DNA from: an uncultured Eubacteriales bacterium
GTDB taxonomy: Bacteria; Bacillota; Clostridia; Oscillospirales; Oscillospiraceae
Direction: 5' to 3'
Assembly: GCA_900552725.1 (NCBI GenBank)
Contig: USAT01000008.1
Span: 1 to 32,471 of the forward strand
Length of the DNA: 32,471 nt
In this document: one piece after another, positions 23,385 to 31,663 of the stretch
How positions within the stretch are numbered: the stretch's first letter is position 1
How the letters are laid out: each line of letters starts with the position of its first letter
Program-made: the position numbers and the translations under genes
Notes under the pieces: generated by a model
Seen by the model: only the letters and a program-made list of their open reading frames with translations
Database searches by the model: none
Told to the model about the DNA's origin: nothing

Positions 23385-24167
23385 ATGGGTTTCATTATTT
23401 TTGCCGTATGCCTCTGCGCGTCCACGATCGGCGGCATTTGCGGCATCGGCGGCGGTGTGATCATCAAGCCTGTGCTGGACGCGCTGGGGCTCATGTCCGT
23501 CAGCGCCATCAGCTTTCTGTCGGGGATCTCGGCCATGATGATGGCGGCCATCTCCGTGTTCTGGCAGCGGAAGCTGCATCTTGTGGAGGTGCGCACCGGA
23601 AGCCTTCTTGCCGTTGGCTCTATCGTCGGCGGCATCGCGGGCTACAGCCTGTTTCAGGCCATCCGGGCCGCCGCCCAGCAGGACGCGCTTGTGGGTATGG
23701 TGCAGGCGATCCTTCTGGGGCTCGTCACGCTGCTGACGCTGGTCTACAGTGCCTTTCTCCGCAGCAGGCTCCGCTCCTATGAGGTGAAGGCACCGGCCGC
23801 CTGTATTGCCATCGGCTGCCTGATGGGACTGCTGTCCTCCTTCCTGGGGATCGGCGGCGGGCCCATCAACCTTGCGATCCTCTATTTCGCGTTTTCCATG
23901 ACCACGAAGAAGGCGGCCGCCAATTCCCTGTACATCATCCTCTGCTCACAGCTGGCGAATCTGGTCACATATCTCGTCCGGGGCACGGTCCCGGCATTTC
24001 CCTGGCCCTATCTGCTTATCATGGCGGCGGCGGGCTTCCTGGGCGGGATGCTGGGCACCCGGATCAACCGGAGAATATCGGAAAAGACCCCAGAGCGCCT
24101 GTTTTCCGGCCTGCTTGCCGTTATTGTCCTGATCTGCGTCTATAACGCCCTGCGTTTTGCGCTCTGA
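23385..24167 (+). CDS. TauE/SafE-family membrane permease 2
   Basis: 260 aa with about 8 membrane segments. Two inverted GIGGG motifs (CGIGGGVIIKPVLDALG near 20-36 and LGIGGGPINLAILYFAF near 155-170) mark the TauE/SafE/DUF81 family. It starts 15 nt after permease 1. The two are divergent paralogues and may work as a pair or carry different anions. There is no strong ribosome site (AAAGGG at distance 9 or so). Confidence 0.9.
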   Translation: MGFIIFAVCLCASTIGGICGIGGGVIIKPVLDALGLMSVSAISFLSGISAMMMAAISVFWQRKLHLVEVRTGSLLAVGSIVGGIAGYSLFQAIRAAAQQDALVGMVQAILLGLVTLLTLVYSAFLRSRLRSYEVKAPAACIAIGCLMGLLSSFLGIGGGPINLAILYFAFSMTTKKAAANSLYIILCSQLANLVTYLVRGTVPAFPWPYLLIMAAAGFLGGMLGTRINRRISEKTPERLFSGLLAVIVLICVYNALRFAL

Positions 24168-24179
24168 AGCGCAAAGTGC

Positions 24180-24208
24180 TTTCCATAGGGGATATGGTAT
24201 GCTATAAT
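24180..24208 (+). promoter_or_regulatory. Possible promoter of the maturase gene
   Basis: A perfect TATAAT (24203-24208) lies 44 nt before the maturase ATG, in the only AT-rich gap of this cluster. The matching -35 (TTTCCA, 24180-24185, 17-nt spacer) is weak. It suggests the maturase can be expressed apart from the permease operon. Confidence 0.5.
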
Positions 24209-24251
24209 GATTAACTGATAGGATATTTCATTCTGTGAAGGATGTGTTGCT

Positions 24252-25349
24252 ATGCCGCCTGTTTCTGTTTTGATCAAACCGGCCTCCGGAAGCTGCAATC
24301 TGCGGTGCAGCTACTGCTTCTATACCGACGAGGTCAGCCGCAGGGCGGCCCACGGCTGCGGCGTCATGTCGGATGAGACCATGGAGTGCCTGATCCGCCG
24401 GATCTTTGAGTCGGCGGAGACGCAGGTCTCCATAGGCTTTCAGGGCGGCGAGCCGCTTCTGGCCGGGCTGGCCTATTATGAGCGCTTTACCCGGCTGGCG
24501 GAGGCATACAACCGCCGGGGCGTGCCGGTGCAATATTCGATCCAGACCAACGGCTTGCTGCTGGACGAGGACTGGGCCGCGTTTTTCCGCCGTCACGATT
24601 TCCTGGTGGGGATCTCCGTGGACGGCCTGCGGGAGACCCACGACGCGAACCGCGTCGATCCGGCTGGCGGCGGCAGCTATGGGCAGGTGGCCGCGGCCAT
24701 CGCCCGGCTGGAGCGCCGCGGCGTACCCTTCAACATCCTCACGGTGGTCAATGCACAGACAGCGCCCAGGATCCGCGAGATCTACCGGGACTATATGGCG
24801 CGGGGATGGGTCTATCAGCAGTATATCCCCTGCTTGGATCCGCTGGGGGAGACGCCCGGCGGGCATCCCTGGTCGCTGACTGCGGACGCCTATGGTACGT
24901 TCCTGTGCGAGCTGTTTGATCTGTGGTATGAGGATCGCAGGAACGGCGTATTCGTCTACAACCGGTACTTTGAGAATCTGGCGGCGCTGCTGCTGCGCTA
25001 TCCCACGGAGGCCTGCGGCATGTCGGGCTGCTGCACCGTCAATCTTACCGTGGAGGCGGACGGCAGCGTGTATCCCTGCGACTTCTACGCGCTGGATGAG
25101 CTGCTGCTGGGCAATATCCGGGAGAGCAGTCTGGAGAAGCTCCGGGATGCAGAGAACGCCCGGCGCTTTGTGGAGACCTCGCGGCGGATCGACCCGGCAT
25201 GTCTGGGCTGCGAGAGCCTTGCCCTCTGCCGGGGCGGCTGCCGCCGCCGGCAGCTGACATCCCTGTGGGAGCCGGGGCCCAACGCCCTGTGCAAAGCCTT
25301 TCAGCGGTTCTTTCCCTATGCCGTCCCAAGGCTGCGGACGCTGCTGTAG
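24252..25349 (+). CDS. Anaerobic sulfatase-maturating enzyme (radical SAM)
   Basis: 365 aa. Oxidises the active-site Cys (or Ser) of sulfatases to formylglycine without oxygen. The opening MPPVSVLIKPASGSCNLRC closely resembles clostridial anSME. The radical-SAM motif C-x3-C-x2-C is C15, C19, C22 (CNLRCSYC). FQGGEP and SIQTNG follow, and the C-terminal SPASM domain has CGMSGCC, GSVYPCDFY and CLGCESLALCRGGCRR for two auxiliary Fe-S clusters. The only visible client, the C-x-P-S-R sulfatase at 16570, is interrupted in this genome. Confidence 0.94.
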   Translation: MPPVSVLIKPASGSCNLRCSYCFYTDEVSRRAAHGCGVMSDETMECLIRRIFESAETQVSIGFQGGEPLLAGLAYYERFTRLAEAYNRRGVPVQYSIQTNGLLLDEDWAAFFRRHDFLVGISVDGLRETHDANRVDPAGGGSYGQVAAAIARLERRGVPFNILTVVNAQTAPRIREIYRDYMARGWVYQQYIPCLDPLGETPGGHPWSLTADAYGTFLCELFDLWYEDRRNGVFVYNRYFENLAALLLRYPTEACGMSGCCTVNLTVEADGSVYPCDFYALDELLLGNIRESSLEKLRDAENARRFVETSRRIDPACLGCESLALCRGGCRRRQLTSLWEPGPNALCKAFQRFFPYAVPRLRTLL

Positions 25350-25374
25350 CGGGCGAGGCGGATATGATGTGATA

Positions 25375-25410
25375 AAAAAGCTGTGTGAATGGTCATTCAC
25401 ACAGCTTTTT
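25375..25410. terminator. Bidirectional terminator between the maturase and glnN
   Basis: AAAAAGCTGTGTGAAT (25375-25390) pairs perfectly with ATTCACACAGCTTTTT (25395-25410). The A/T ends give a T-run on both strands, so it ends the maturase transcript and the converging glutamine synthetase transcript. Confidence 0.9.
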
Positions 25411-25419
25411 GCTTCTTAT

Positions 25420-27522
25420 TTACACCGAGAACAGGATATCCGCGTAGGTGGGCAGGGGCCAGTGCTGGGCGCCGGTGATGGCCTCCAGCTGGTTGATGAG
25501 GGCGCTGGCCTTCTGGCGGCGGGCGTCCACCTCGTCACGGTAGTAGCAGGCGGCCTTGATGCCGCCGTCCATGGCGGGTGCCTTATTGATGGCGCGCTCC
25601 AGCGCCTCGCAGGCGTCGTAGAGCTTGCCGGACAGGTCGGCCAGCTTCCGCAGCGTGGCCTCCTCCATCTTCACGGACAGGGGGATGCCGCAGTTCTGCT
25701 TGTGGAACAGGGCGGTGGCCAGCTCGTCGGAATACTTGCTGACGGCGGGCATGATCTGGCGGCGGGCCATATCCAGCAGGGTATTGCCCTCGATGGTCAT
25801 GACCTTGCAGTAGTTCTCCAGATGGATGTTGTAGCGGGCCTCCAGCTCGTCACGGGTCAGCACGCCGTGGCGGCTGAACATGGCGATGTTCTTCTCGGCG
25901 ATGTAGGCGGGCAGAGCGTCCACGGTGTTGCCCAGATTGCACAGGCCGCGGCGCTTGGCCTCGGCCACCCACTCGTCGCTGTAGCCGTTGCCGTTGAAGA
26001 TGATCCGCTGGTGGGCGGCAAAGGTGTCGTGCAGCAGCGTCTGCAGGGCGGACTGGAAGTCCCCGGCCTTTTCCAGAATGTCGGCGAACTGCTGCAGCTC
26101 CTCGGTCATGATGGTGTTCATCACGGCGCTGGGGCTGGCGATGGACTGGCTGGAGCCAAGCATGCGGAACTCGAACTTATTGCCGGTGAAGGCCAGGGGA
26201 GAGGTGCGGTTCCGGTCGGTGGTGTCCTGGGGGATCTCCGGCAGGGTGTCCACGCCGATCTCCAGACGGCGCTTGGTGACGTCCACATACTCCGTGCCCT
26301 GGATGATGGAGTCCAGAATGGCGGTCAGCTCGTCGCCCAGGAACACGGACACGATGGCGGGAGGGGCCTCGTTGCCGCCCAGACGGCGGTCGTTGCCGGG
26401 ATAGGCCACGCAGCAGCGCAGCATGTCCTGATACTCGTCCACGCCCTTGATAAAGGCCGCCAGAAACAGCAGAAACTGGGCGTTCTGGCTGGGGGTCTTG
26501 CCGGGCTTCAGCAGGTTCTCGCCGGTATCGGTCTGCAAGGACCAGTTGTCGTGCTTGCCGCTGCCGTTGACCCCGGCAAAGGGCTTTTCATGCAGCAGGC
26601 ACACCAGGTCGTGACGCTCTGCCACGGTCTTCAGCAGCTCCATGGTCAGCTGATTGTGGTCGCAGGCGATGTTGGCGTTGCAGTATACGGGGGCGTTCTC
26701 ATGCTGGGCAGGTGCCACCTCGTTGTGCTCCGTCTTGGAGAACACGCCCAGCTTCCACAGCTCCACGTCCAGTTCGTGCATAAAGGCCGCCACACGGGGC
26801 TTGATGGCGCCGTAGTAGTGGTCGTCCAGCTCCTGTCCCTTGGGGGGCTTGGCACCGAACAGGGTGCGGCCGCACAGCCGCAGGTCCTCGCGGCGGCGAT
26901 AGTCCCCCTTGTCGATGAGGAAGTATTCCTGCTCCGCGCCCACCTGGGGGATAACGTGCTGGGCCTCGTTGTTGCCGAACAGCCGCAGGATGCGGATGCA
27001 CTGCTGATCCAGCGCATGCATGGAGCGCAGCAGGGGCGTTTTCTTGTCCAGCGTATTGCCGGAATAGGAGCAGAAGATGGTTGGGATGCACAGGGTCTTA
27101 TCCTTCACGAAGGCATAGGACGTGGGATCCCACGCCGTATAGCCCCGGGCCTCGAAGGTGGCCCGCAGGCCACCGGAGGGGAAGCTGGAGGCGTCGGCCT
27201 CGCCGCGGCTCAGCTCCTTGCCGGACAGCTCCATCAGGATGCGGCCGTCTCCGGTGGGGGTGATGAAGCTGTCGTGCTTCTCGGCGGTGAAGCCGGTCAT
27301 GGGCTGGAACCAGTGAGTGAAGTGTGTGGCGCCCAGCTCCGTGGCCCAGTCCTTCATGGCGCAGGCGATCTCATCGGCAATGGAACGATCCAGCGACTTC
27401 CCCTGCGCCTGGCATTGCTGCCACGCCTGATAGACGTCAGCGCTGAGACGCTGTCGCATCTTCTCCTCGGTAAACACCATGCTGCCGAAGATGTCGGGGA
27501 TCCGTGTCACATTCTCGTTCAT
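25420..27522 (-). CDS. glnN: Glutamine synthetase, type III (GlnN)
   Basis: 700 aa, the long GSIII form rather than the 440-aa GlnA. ATG 27522 lies behind AAAGGAGAATCATACA. MVFTEEKMRQRLS, GATHFTHWFQPMTGFTAEKHDSF, FPSGGLRATFEARGYTAWDP, QEYFLID, the GxNGSGKHDNWS motif and NDRRLGGNEAPPAI are GSIII signatures. It assimilates ammonia into glutamine with ATP. Single gene with its own terminator; no nitrogen-control site was identified. Confidence 0.96.
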   Translation of the reverse strand: MNENVTRIPDIFGSMVFTEEKMRQRLSADVYQAWQQCQAQGKSLDRSIADEIACAMKDWATELGATHFTHWFQPMTGFTAEKHDSFITPTGDGRILMELSGKELSRGEADASSFPSGGLRATFEARGYTAWDPTSYAFVKDKTLCIPTIFCSYSGNTLDKKTPLLRSMHALDQQCIRILRLFGNNEAQHVIPQVGAEQEYFLIDKGDYRRREDLRLCGRTLFGAKPPKGQELDDHYYGAIKPRVAAFMHELDVELWKLGVFSKTEHNEVAPAQHENAPVYCNANIACDHNQLTMELLKTVAERHDLVCLLHEKPFAGVNGSGKHDNWSLQTDTGENLLKPGKTPSQNAQFLLFLAAFIKGVDEYQDMLRCCVAYPGNDRRLGGNEAPPAIVSVFLGDELTAILDSIIQGTEYVDVTKRRLEIGVDTLPEIPQDTTDRNRTSPLAFTGNKFEFRMLGSSQSIASPSAVMNTIMTEELQQFADILEKAGDFQSALQTLLHDTFAAHQRIIFNGNGYSDEWVAEAKRRGLCNLGNTVDALPAYIAEKNIAMFSRHGVLTRDELEARYNIHLENYCKVMTIEGNTLLDMARRQIMPAVSKYSDELATALFHKQNCGIPLSVKMEEATLRKLADLSGKLYDACEALERAINKAPAMDGGIKAACYYRDEVDARRQKASALINQLEAITGAQHWPLPTYADILFSV

Positions 27523-27560
27523 TGTATGATTCTCCTTTCACCGCCTCGGGGCGGATGATA

Positions 27561-28190
27561 TCACATAAAAAGCGCCATAACGGCGGGGGTCACAAAGGTC
27601 TCCACCACGGCGGCGACGGCCAGCAGCGGCAGAATGTGCATGACGAACACCCGCAGCAGCTCCAGCATCAGGGGCTTCATCATGCCCTTGGTGTTCTTGC
27701 GGACGTACTGGGTGGTGCGCTTGCACAGCAGGAAGCCGCAGGCGAAGGCCAGCAGCAGGGCGGACAGCTCAAAGACGCCGTGGGGCAGGATACCGGCAAA
27801 GTATACCAGAAGGGAAGTGCCGGTATTGACGAAATAGGCGGCAAAGATGCCCAGAATGATGGCGTTCATGCCCAGCGCCAGCGCCGTCAGGTACAGAAAG
27901 GGGATAAAGCCGTACAGTACGCTGACAGCGGCGGCCCGCACATTGTTGCCGAACAGGGCCGCCAGGTCGATGCCGCCCTCGTCGGTCACGATGTCCTTGA
28001 TATCCATGATCCGCTGGACGTAGTCCATGGCCAGCGCCGGGATGCTCTTATTCAGCAGTCCCGCGCCGAAGGCCAGCAGGCAGATGATCACAAACGCGGC
28101 GGCGGTGATCAGCAGGGACTCGCCCAGTGCTTCACGGTAGAATTGCCACAGAGCGCGGTGCTGCTTTTTCAGCCAATCCATAGAGGTCAA
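27561..28190 (-). CDS. spoIIM: Stage II sporulation protein M family membrane protein
   Basis: 209 aa (or 206 from ATG 28181) with about five membrane segments. GFIPFLYLTALALGMNAIILG and ILPHGVFELSALLLAFACGFLL are the SpoIIM/DUF95 motifs. In Bacillus, SpoIIM helps the SpoIID-P-M peptidoglycan complex during engulfment. The TTG 28190 start overlaps the gltX stop (TTGA) and ATG 28181 lies 9 nt further; neither has a strong ribosome site. A DUF95 member outside sporulation is possible because the family is broader than spore formers. Confidence 0.85.
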   Translation of the reverse strand: MTSMDWLKKQHRALWQFYREALGESLLITAAAFVIICLLAFGAGLLNKSIPALAMDYVQRIMDIKDIVTDEGGIDLAALFGNNVRAAAVSVLYGFIPFLYLTALALGMNAIILGIFAAYFVNTGTSLLVYFAGILPHGVFELSALLLAFACGFLLCKRTTQYVRKNTKGMMKPLMLELLRVFVMHILPLLAVAAVVETFVTPAVMALFM

Positions 28191-29671
28191 CCCAGCTTGG
28201 CAAGACCGGCCTTCAGGCGGCGCAGCGTCTCGTCACGGCCCAGGATCTGGCAAATCTCCACGGCGCCGCCGGGCGTCACCAGCTTACCGGCGGCGGCAAT
28301 GCGCACCGGCCACATGAGGGTGGCGTTCTTCACGCCCAACTGCTCCGCCAGGGCGATGAGGCTGTCGTGGATGGCGTCCGTCGTCCAGTCGGTCAACTGC
28401 TCCAGCATGGGGATGGCGGCCTCCAGCATGGCCTTGCACACCTCAGGGTTGGTCTTGGATTTCTTATTGGTGAAGAAGTCGATGCCGTACTCGGGGCAGG
28501 CGTCGAAGAAGTCCACCTTTTCGGGGATCTCCGTCAGCTTCTCGCAGCGGGCCTGCAGGAGACCGGCGATAGCGGCGATGTCAAAGTCGCACTTGACGCT
28601 CTGGCGGATGTAGGGCTCCGCCACCTTGGCAAAGGCGGCAGGCTCCATGGCACGCAGATACACGGCGTTGAAGTGATCCAGCTTGGCGATATCGAAGATG
28701 GCGGGGGACTTGGAGATGCCGGTCATGTCAAAGACCTTCGTCAGCTCCTCCAGCGAGAAGATCTCCTGCTCGGCATACTCGCCCTTGGGAGACCAGCCCA
28801 GCAGGGCCACATAGTTGAGGATGGCCTCGGTCAGATAGCCCTGGGCCTTCAGATCCTCATAGCTGGGGTCGCCGTGGCGCTTGGACATCTTGTTCTGGGC
28901 GTCACGCATAACGGGGGAGCAGTGGACGTAGGTGGGTACCTCCCAGCCGAAGGCGTGGTACAGCAGATCGTACTTGGGGGCGGAGGACAGGTATTCGCTG
29001 CCCCGCACCACATGGGTGATGCCCATCAGGTGATCGTCGATGACATTGGCGAAGTTATAGGTGGGCAGTCCGTCCCGCTTCAGCAGCACCTGATCGTCCA
29101 GGGTGCTGTTCTCCACGGTGATGTCGCCGAAGATGGCGTCGTGGAAGGTGGTGGTGCCCTCGGCGGGGATCTTCTGGCGGATGACGTAGGGTTCACCGGC
29201 CTCCACACGCTTCAGGGCCTCCTCCAGGGGCATGTCGCGGCAGGGATCGGCGGCCCGGTCGAACTCGCCGGAATCCTCCTCGGACTCCGCCTTTTCGCAG
29301 AAGCAGTAGTACGCGCCGCCCTTTTCCACCAGCAGACGGGCGTAATGGCCATAGGTGTCCCGGCGCTGGGACTGGATATAGGGCGCCACGGGGCCGCCCA
29401 CATCGGGGCCTTCATCGTGGTTCAGGCCGCACTCGGCCATAGTGCGGTAGATCACGTCGGTAGCGCCCTCCACCAGACGGCCCTGGTCGGTGTCCTCGAT
29501 CCGCAGGATGAAGGTGCCGCCTTGATTGCGGGCGATCAGCCAGGTATACAGCGCCGTGCGCAGGTTGCCCACATGCATATAGCCGGTGGGAGACGGCGCG
29601 AAACGGGTACGCACCTTTCCGTGGGGAATTCTTTCCTCCATCTGGGTAAAATAGTTCATATCCATCGCCAT
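28187..29671 (-). CDS. gltX: Glutamyl-tRNA synthetase
   Basis: 494 aa from ATG 29671, chosen because GGAGGTAATTGAT stands 8 nt before it; the upstream in-frame Met at 29689 contains that ribosome site and has none itself. FAPSPTGYMHVGNLRTALYTW holds the HIGH-type motif, KMSKRHGD is KMSKS, and the helical anticodon-binding domain fills the C-terminal third. It charges tRNA-Glu. The stop overlaps the start of spoIIM. The gene is transcribed from the promoter at 29736-29709. Confidence 0.95.
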   Translation of the reverse strand: MAMDMNYFTQMEERIPHGKVRTRFAPSPTGYMHVGNLRTALYTWLIARNQGGTFILRIEDTDQGRLVEGATDVIYRTMAECGLNHDEGPDVGGPVAPYIQSQRRDTYGHYARLLVEKGGAYYCFCEKAESEEDSGEFDRAADPCRDMPLEEALKRVEAGEPYVIRQKIPAEGTTTFHDAIFGDITVENSTLDDQVLLKRDGLPTYNFANVIDDHLMGITHVVRGSEYLSSAPKYDLLYHAFGWEVPTYVHCSPVMRDAQNKMSKRHGDPSYEDLKAQGYLTEAILNYVALLGWSPKGEYAEQEIFSLEELTKVFDMTGISKSPAIFDIAKLDHFNAVYLRAMEPAAFAKVAEPYIRQSVKCDFDIAAIAGLLQARCEKLTEIPEKVDFFDACPEYGIDFFTNKKSKTNPEVCKAMLEAAIPMLEQLTDWTTDAIHDSLIALAEQLGVKNATLMWPVRIAAAGKLVTPGGAVEICQILGRDETLRRLKAGLAKLG

Positions 29672-29708
29672 ATCAATTACCTCCGGCATTTTGACAAATT
29701 ACCTATCT

Positions 29709-29736
29709 ATTATATGGTTTTCTGGGGAAAAGTCAA
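29709..29736 (-). promoter_or_regulatory. Promoter of gltX
   Basis: On the minus strand TTGACT (29736-29731), a 16-nt spacer and TATAAT (29714-29709). The 5' untranslated region up to ATG 29671 would be only about 30 nt, leaving no room for a T-box. Confidence 0.85.
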
Positions 29737-29755
29737 TGACGATCGTGGGATTCCA

Positions 29756-29784
29756 TTGATTTTTTGCACCAAACGTGATAGGAT
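29756..29784 (+). promoter_or_regulatory. Promoter of trpS
   Basis: TTGATT (29756-29761), a 17-nt spacer and TAGGAT (29779-29784), back to back with the gltX promoter. A strong hairpin GCGGGCG/CGCCCGC (29802-29808/29812-29818) lies in the leader just before the trpS ribosome site. There is no T-box. Confidence 0.65.
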
Positions 29785-29836
29785 AGAGACGCAAGAAGAA
29801 AGCGGGCGCAGCGCCCGCGACAATGTGAGGTAGAAA

Positions 29837-30835
29837 ATGGCTGATACGAAAAAAAGAATCTTCAGCGGCATCCAGCCCTCCGGCGAGCTGACGCTGGGCT
29901 CCTACATGGGCGCCATCAAGAATTGGGTGGACCTGCAGGACGAGTACGACTGCCTGTACTGCATCGTGGACATGCATGCCATCACCGTGCGGCAGGATCC
30001 CGCCACGCTGCGCAAGCGCAGCGTCAACCAGTTGGCCCAGTATATCGCCTGCGGCCTGGATCCCCAGAAGAACATCATGTTCATCCAGAGCCACGTTCCC
30101 CAGCATGCAGAGCTGGGCTGGATCCTGGGCTGCTATACCCAGTTCGGTGAGCTGAGCCGTATGACCCAGTTCAAGGCCAAGGCCGCCCAGCACACCGACA
30201 ACATCACGGCGGGCCTGTTCACCTATCCCGTGCTGATGGCCGCCGACATCCTGTTGTATCAGGCGGATCTGGTGCCGGTGGGCGAGGATCAGCGCCAGCA
30301 TGTAGAGCTGACCCGCGACATCGCCCAGCGCTTCAACAGCGTGTACAGCGACACCTTCGTGCTGCCGGAGGCCTTCATCCCCAAGGTAGGCGCCCGGCTC
30401 ATGTCCCTGGACGATCCCACCACCAAGATGAGCAAGTCCCTGCCGGACGGCTGCGTGAACCTGATGGACGCCCCCGAGGTCATCATGAAGAAGTTCAAGC
30501 GGGCCGTCACCGACTGCGAGACCGCCGTCAAGTACGACAAGGAGAACAAGGCCGGTATCTCCAACCTGCTGACCATCTACTGCGCCGCCACCGGCAAGAC
30601 GCTGCAGGAGGCAGAGGCAGAGTTTAAGGGCCAGGGCTACGGCGTGTTCAAGCCCGCCGTGGGCGAGGCCGTGGTGGAGCTGCTGCGTCCCATCCGGGAG
30701 GAGAGCCAGCGCATCATGGACGACAAGGCCTATCTGGAGAACGTCTATCAGGAGGGCGCCGAGCGTGCCCACCGTCTGGCGCTGAATACCCTCAGCAAGG
30801 TGCAGCGCAAGGTGGGCTTTGTAGCGGCAAAATAA
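29837..30835 (+). CDS. trpS: Tryptophanyl-tRNA synthetase
   Basis: 332 aa class Ic synthetase. SGIQPSGELTLGSYMGA contains the HIGH-equivalent segment, VGEDQRQHVELTRDIAQRFN is the conserved core, and KMSKSLPDG is the KMSKS loop. The start ATG 29837 has GAGGTAGAAA upstream. It is divergent from gltX. No clear terminator follows. Confidence 0.95.
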   Translation: MADTKKRIFSGIQPSGELTLGSYMGAIKNWVDLQDEYDCLYCIVDMHAITVRQDPATLRKRSVNQLAQYIACGLDPQKNIMFIQSHVPQHAELGWILGCYTQFGELSRMTQFKAKAAQHTDNITAGLFTYPVLMAADILLYQADLVPVGEDQRQHVELTRDIAQRFNSVYSDTFVLPEAFIPKVGARLMSLDDPTTKMSKSLPDGCVNLMDAPEVIMKKFKRAVTDCETAVKYDKENKAGISNLLTIYCAATGKTLQEAEAEFKGQGYGVFKPAVGEAVVELLRPIREESQRIMDDKAYLENVYQEGAERAHRLALNTLSKVQRKVGFVAAK

Positions 30836-30858
30836 GCACCAAATGTTTGGAATGTTTC

Positions 30859-30887
30859 TTGCAAAAAGTTTTTAAGTCTGCTATAAT
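30859..30887 (+). promoter_or_regulatory. Promoter of the NifU-like / GGGtGRT operon
   Basis: TTGCAA (30859-30864), a 17-nt spacer and TATAAT (30882-30887), close to consensus, in the gap after trpS. Confidence 0.85.
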
Positions 30888-30953
30888 AAAAATCAGGACA
30901 CCTCCGGGGGATCCCGGCGATCATTTCAAAACAAAGAAAGGAACATCGTCATT

Positions 30954-31646
30954 ATGATCTATACGACTGAGGTTCAGCATATGTGCCCTGTGGCTAAGGG
31001 CGCTTATCACGGCCCGGCTCCCATTCCCGAAGAGGGCAAGTGGGTGCAGGCCAAGGAGATCAGCGACATCTCCGGCTTTACCCATGGTATCGGCTGGTGC
31101 GCGCCCCAGCAGGGCGCCTGTAAGCTGACCCTGAATGTGAAAAACGGCGTCATTGAGGAAGCGCTGGTGGAGACCATCGGCTGCTCCGGCATGACCCATT
31201 CCGCCGCCATGGCTTCCGAGATCCTGATCGGCAAGACCATTCTGGAGGCACTGAATACCGACCTGGTGTGCGACGCCATCAACACCGCCATGCGGGAGCT
31301 GTTCCTGCAGATCGTCTATGGCCGCACCCAGTCCGCGTTCTCCGAGGGCGGCCTGTCCGTGGGCGCTTCCCTGGAGGATCTGGGCAAGGGCCTGCGCTCC
31401 CAGGTGGGCACCATGTTCGCCACCAAGGAGAAGGGTCCCCGCTATCTGGAGATGGCCGAAGGCTATTGCAGCCGTCTGGCGCTGAACAAGGACGATGAGA
31501 TCATCGGCTACGAGTTCATCAGCCTGGGCAAGATGATGGACTTCATCAAGAAGGGCGACGACGCCAACGAGGCACTGAAGAAGGCCACCGGCCACTATGG
31601 CCAGTGGGACAGCGCGGTCAAGTATATTGACCCCCGTCATGAATAA
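30954..31646 (+). CDS. NifU/IscU-like iron-sulfur scaffold-type protein
   Basis: 230 aa. It resembles the Fe-S assembly scaffold fold: C56 in GACKLTLNVKNG, C77 in VETIGCSGMTHSAA and C172 in GYCSRLAL sit where IscU/NifU carry their three cluster ligands, with an extra C49. It has an unusual N-terminal 40 residues and a C-terminal extension (LGKMMDFIKKGDD) not found in IscU. ATG 30954 has AAAGGAACATC upstream. It is followed after 17 nt by a GGGtGRT protein, so the pair probably acts together. That it builds Fe-S clusters is inferred from the fold. Confidence 0.8.
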   Translation: MIYTTEVQHMCPVAKGAYHGPAPIPEEGKWVQAKEISDISGFTHGIGWCAPQQGACKLTLNVKNGVIEEALVETIGCSGMTHSAAMASEILIGKTILEALNTDLVCDAINTAMRELFLQIVYGRTQSAFSEGGLSVGASLEDLGKGLRSQVGTMFATKEKGPRYLEMAEGYCSRLALNKDDEIIGYEFISLGKMMDFIKKGDDANEALKKATGHYGQWDSAVKYIDPRHE

Positions 31647-31663
31647 GGGAGGAGGACGAAATC

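Noticed and set aside
25318..27558. 746-codon plus-strand frame opposite glnN
   Set aside because: Antisense shadow of glutamine synthetase III, no ribosome site, low-complexity composition.
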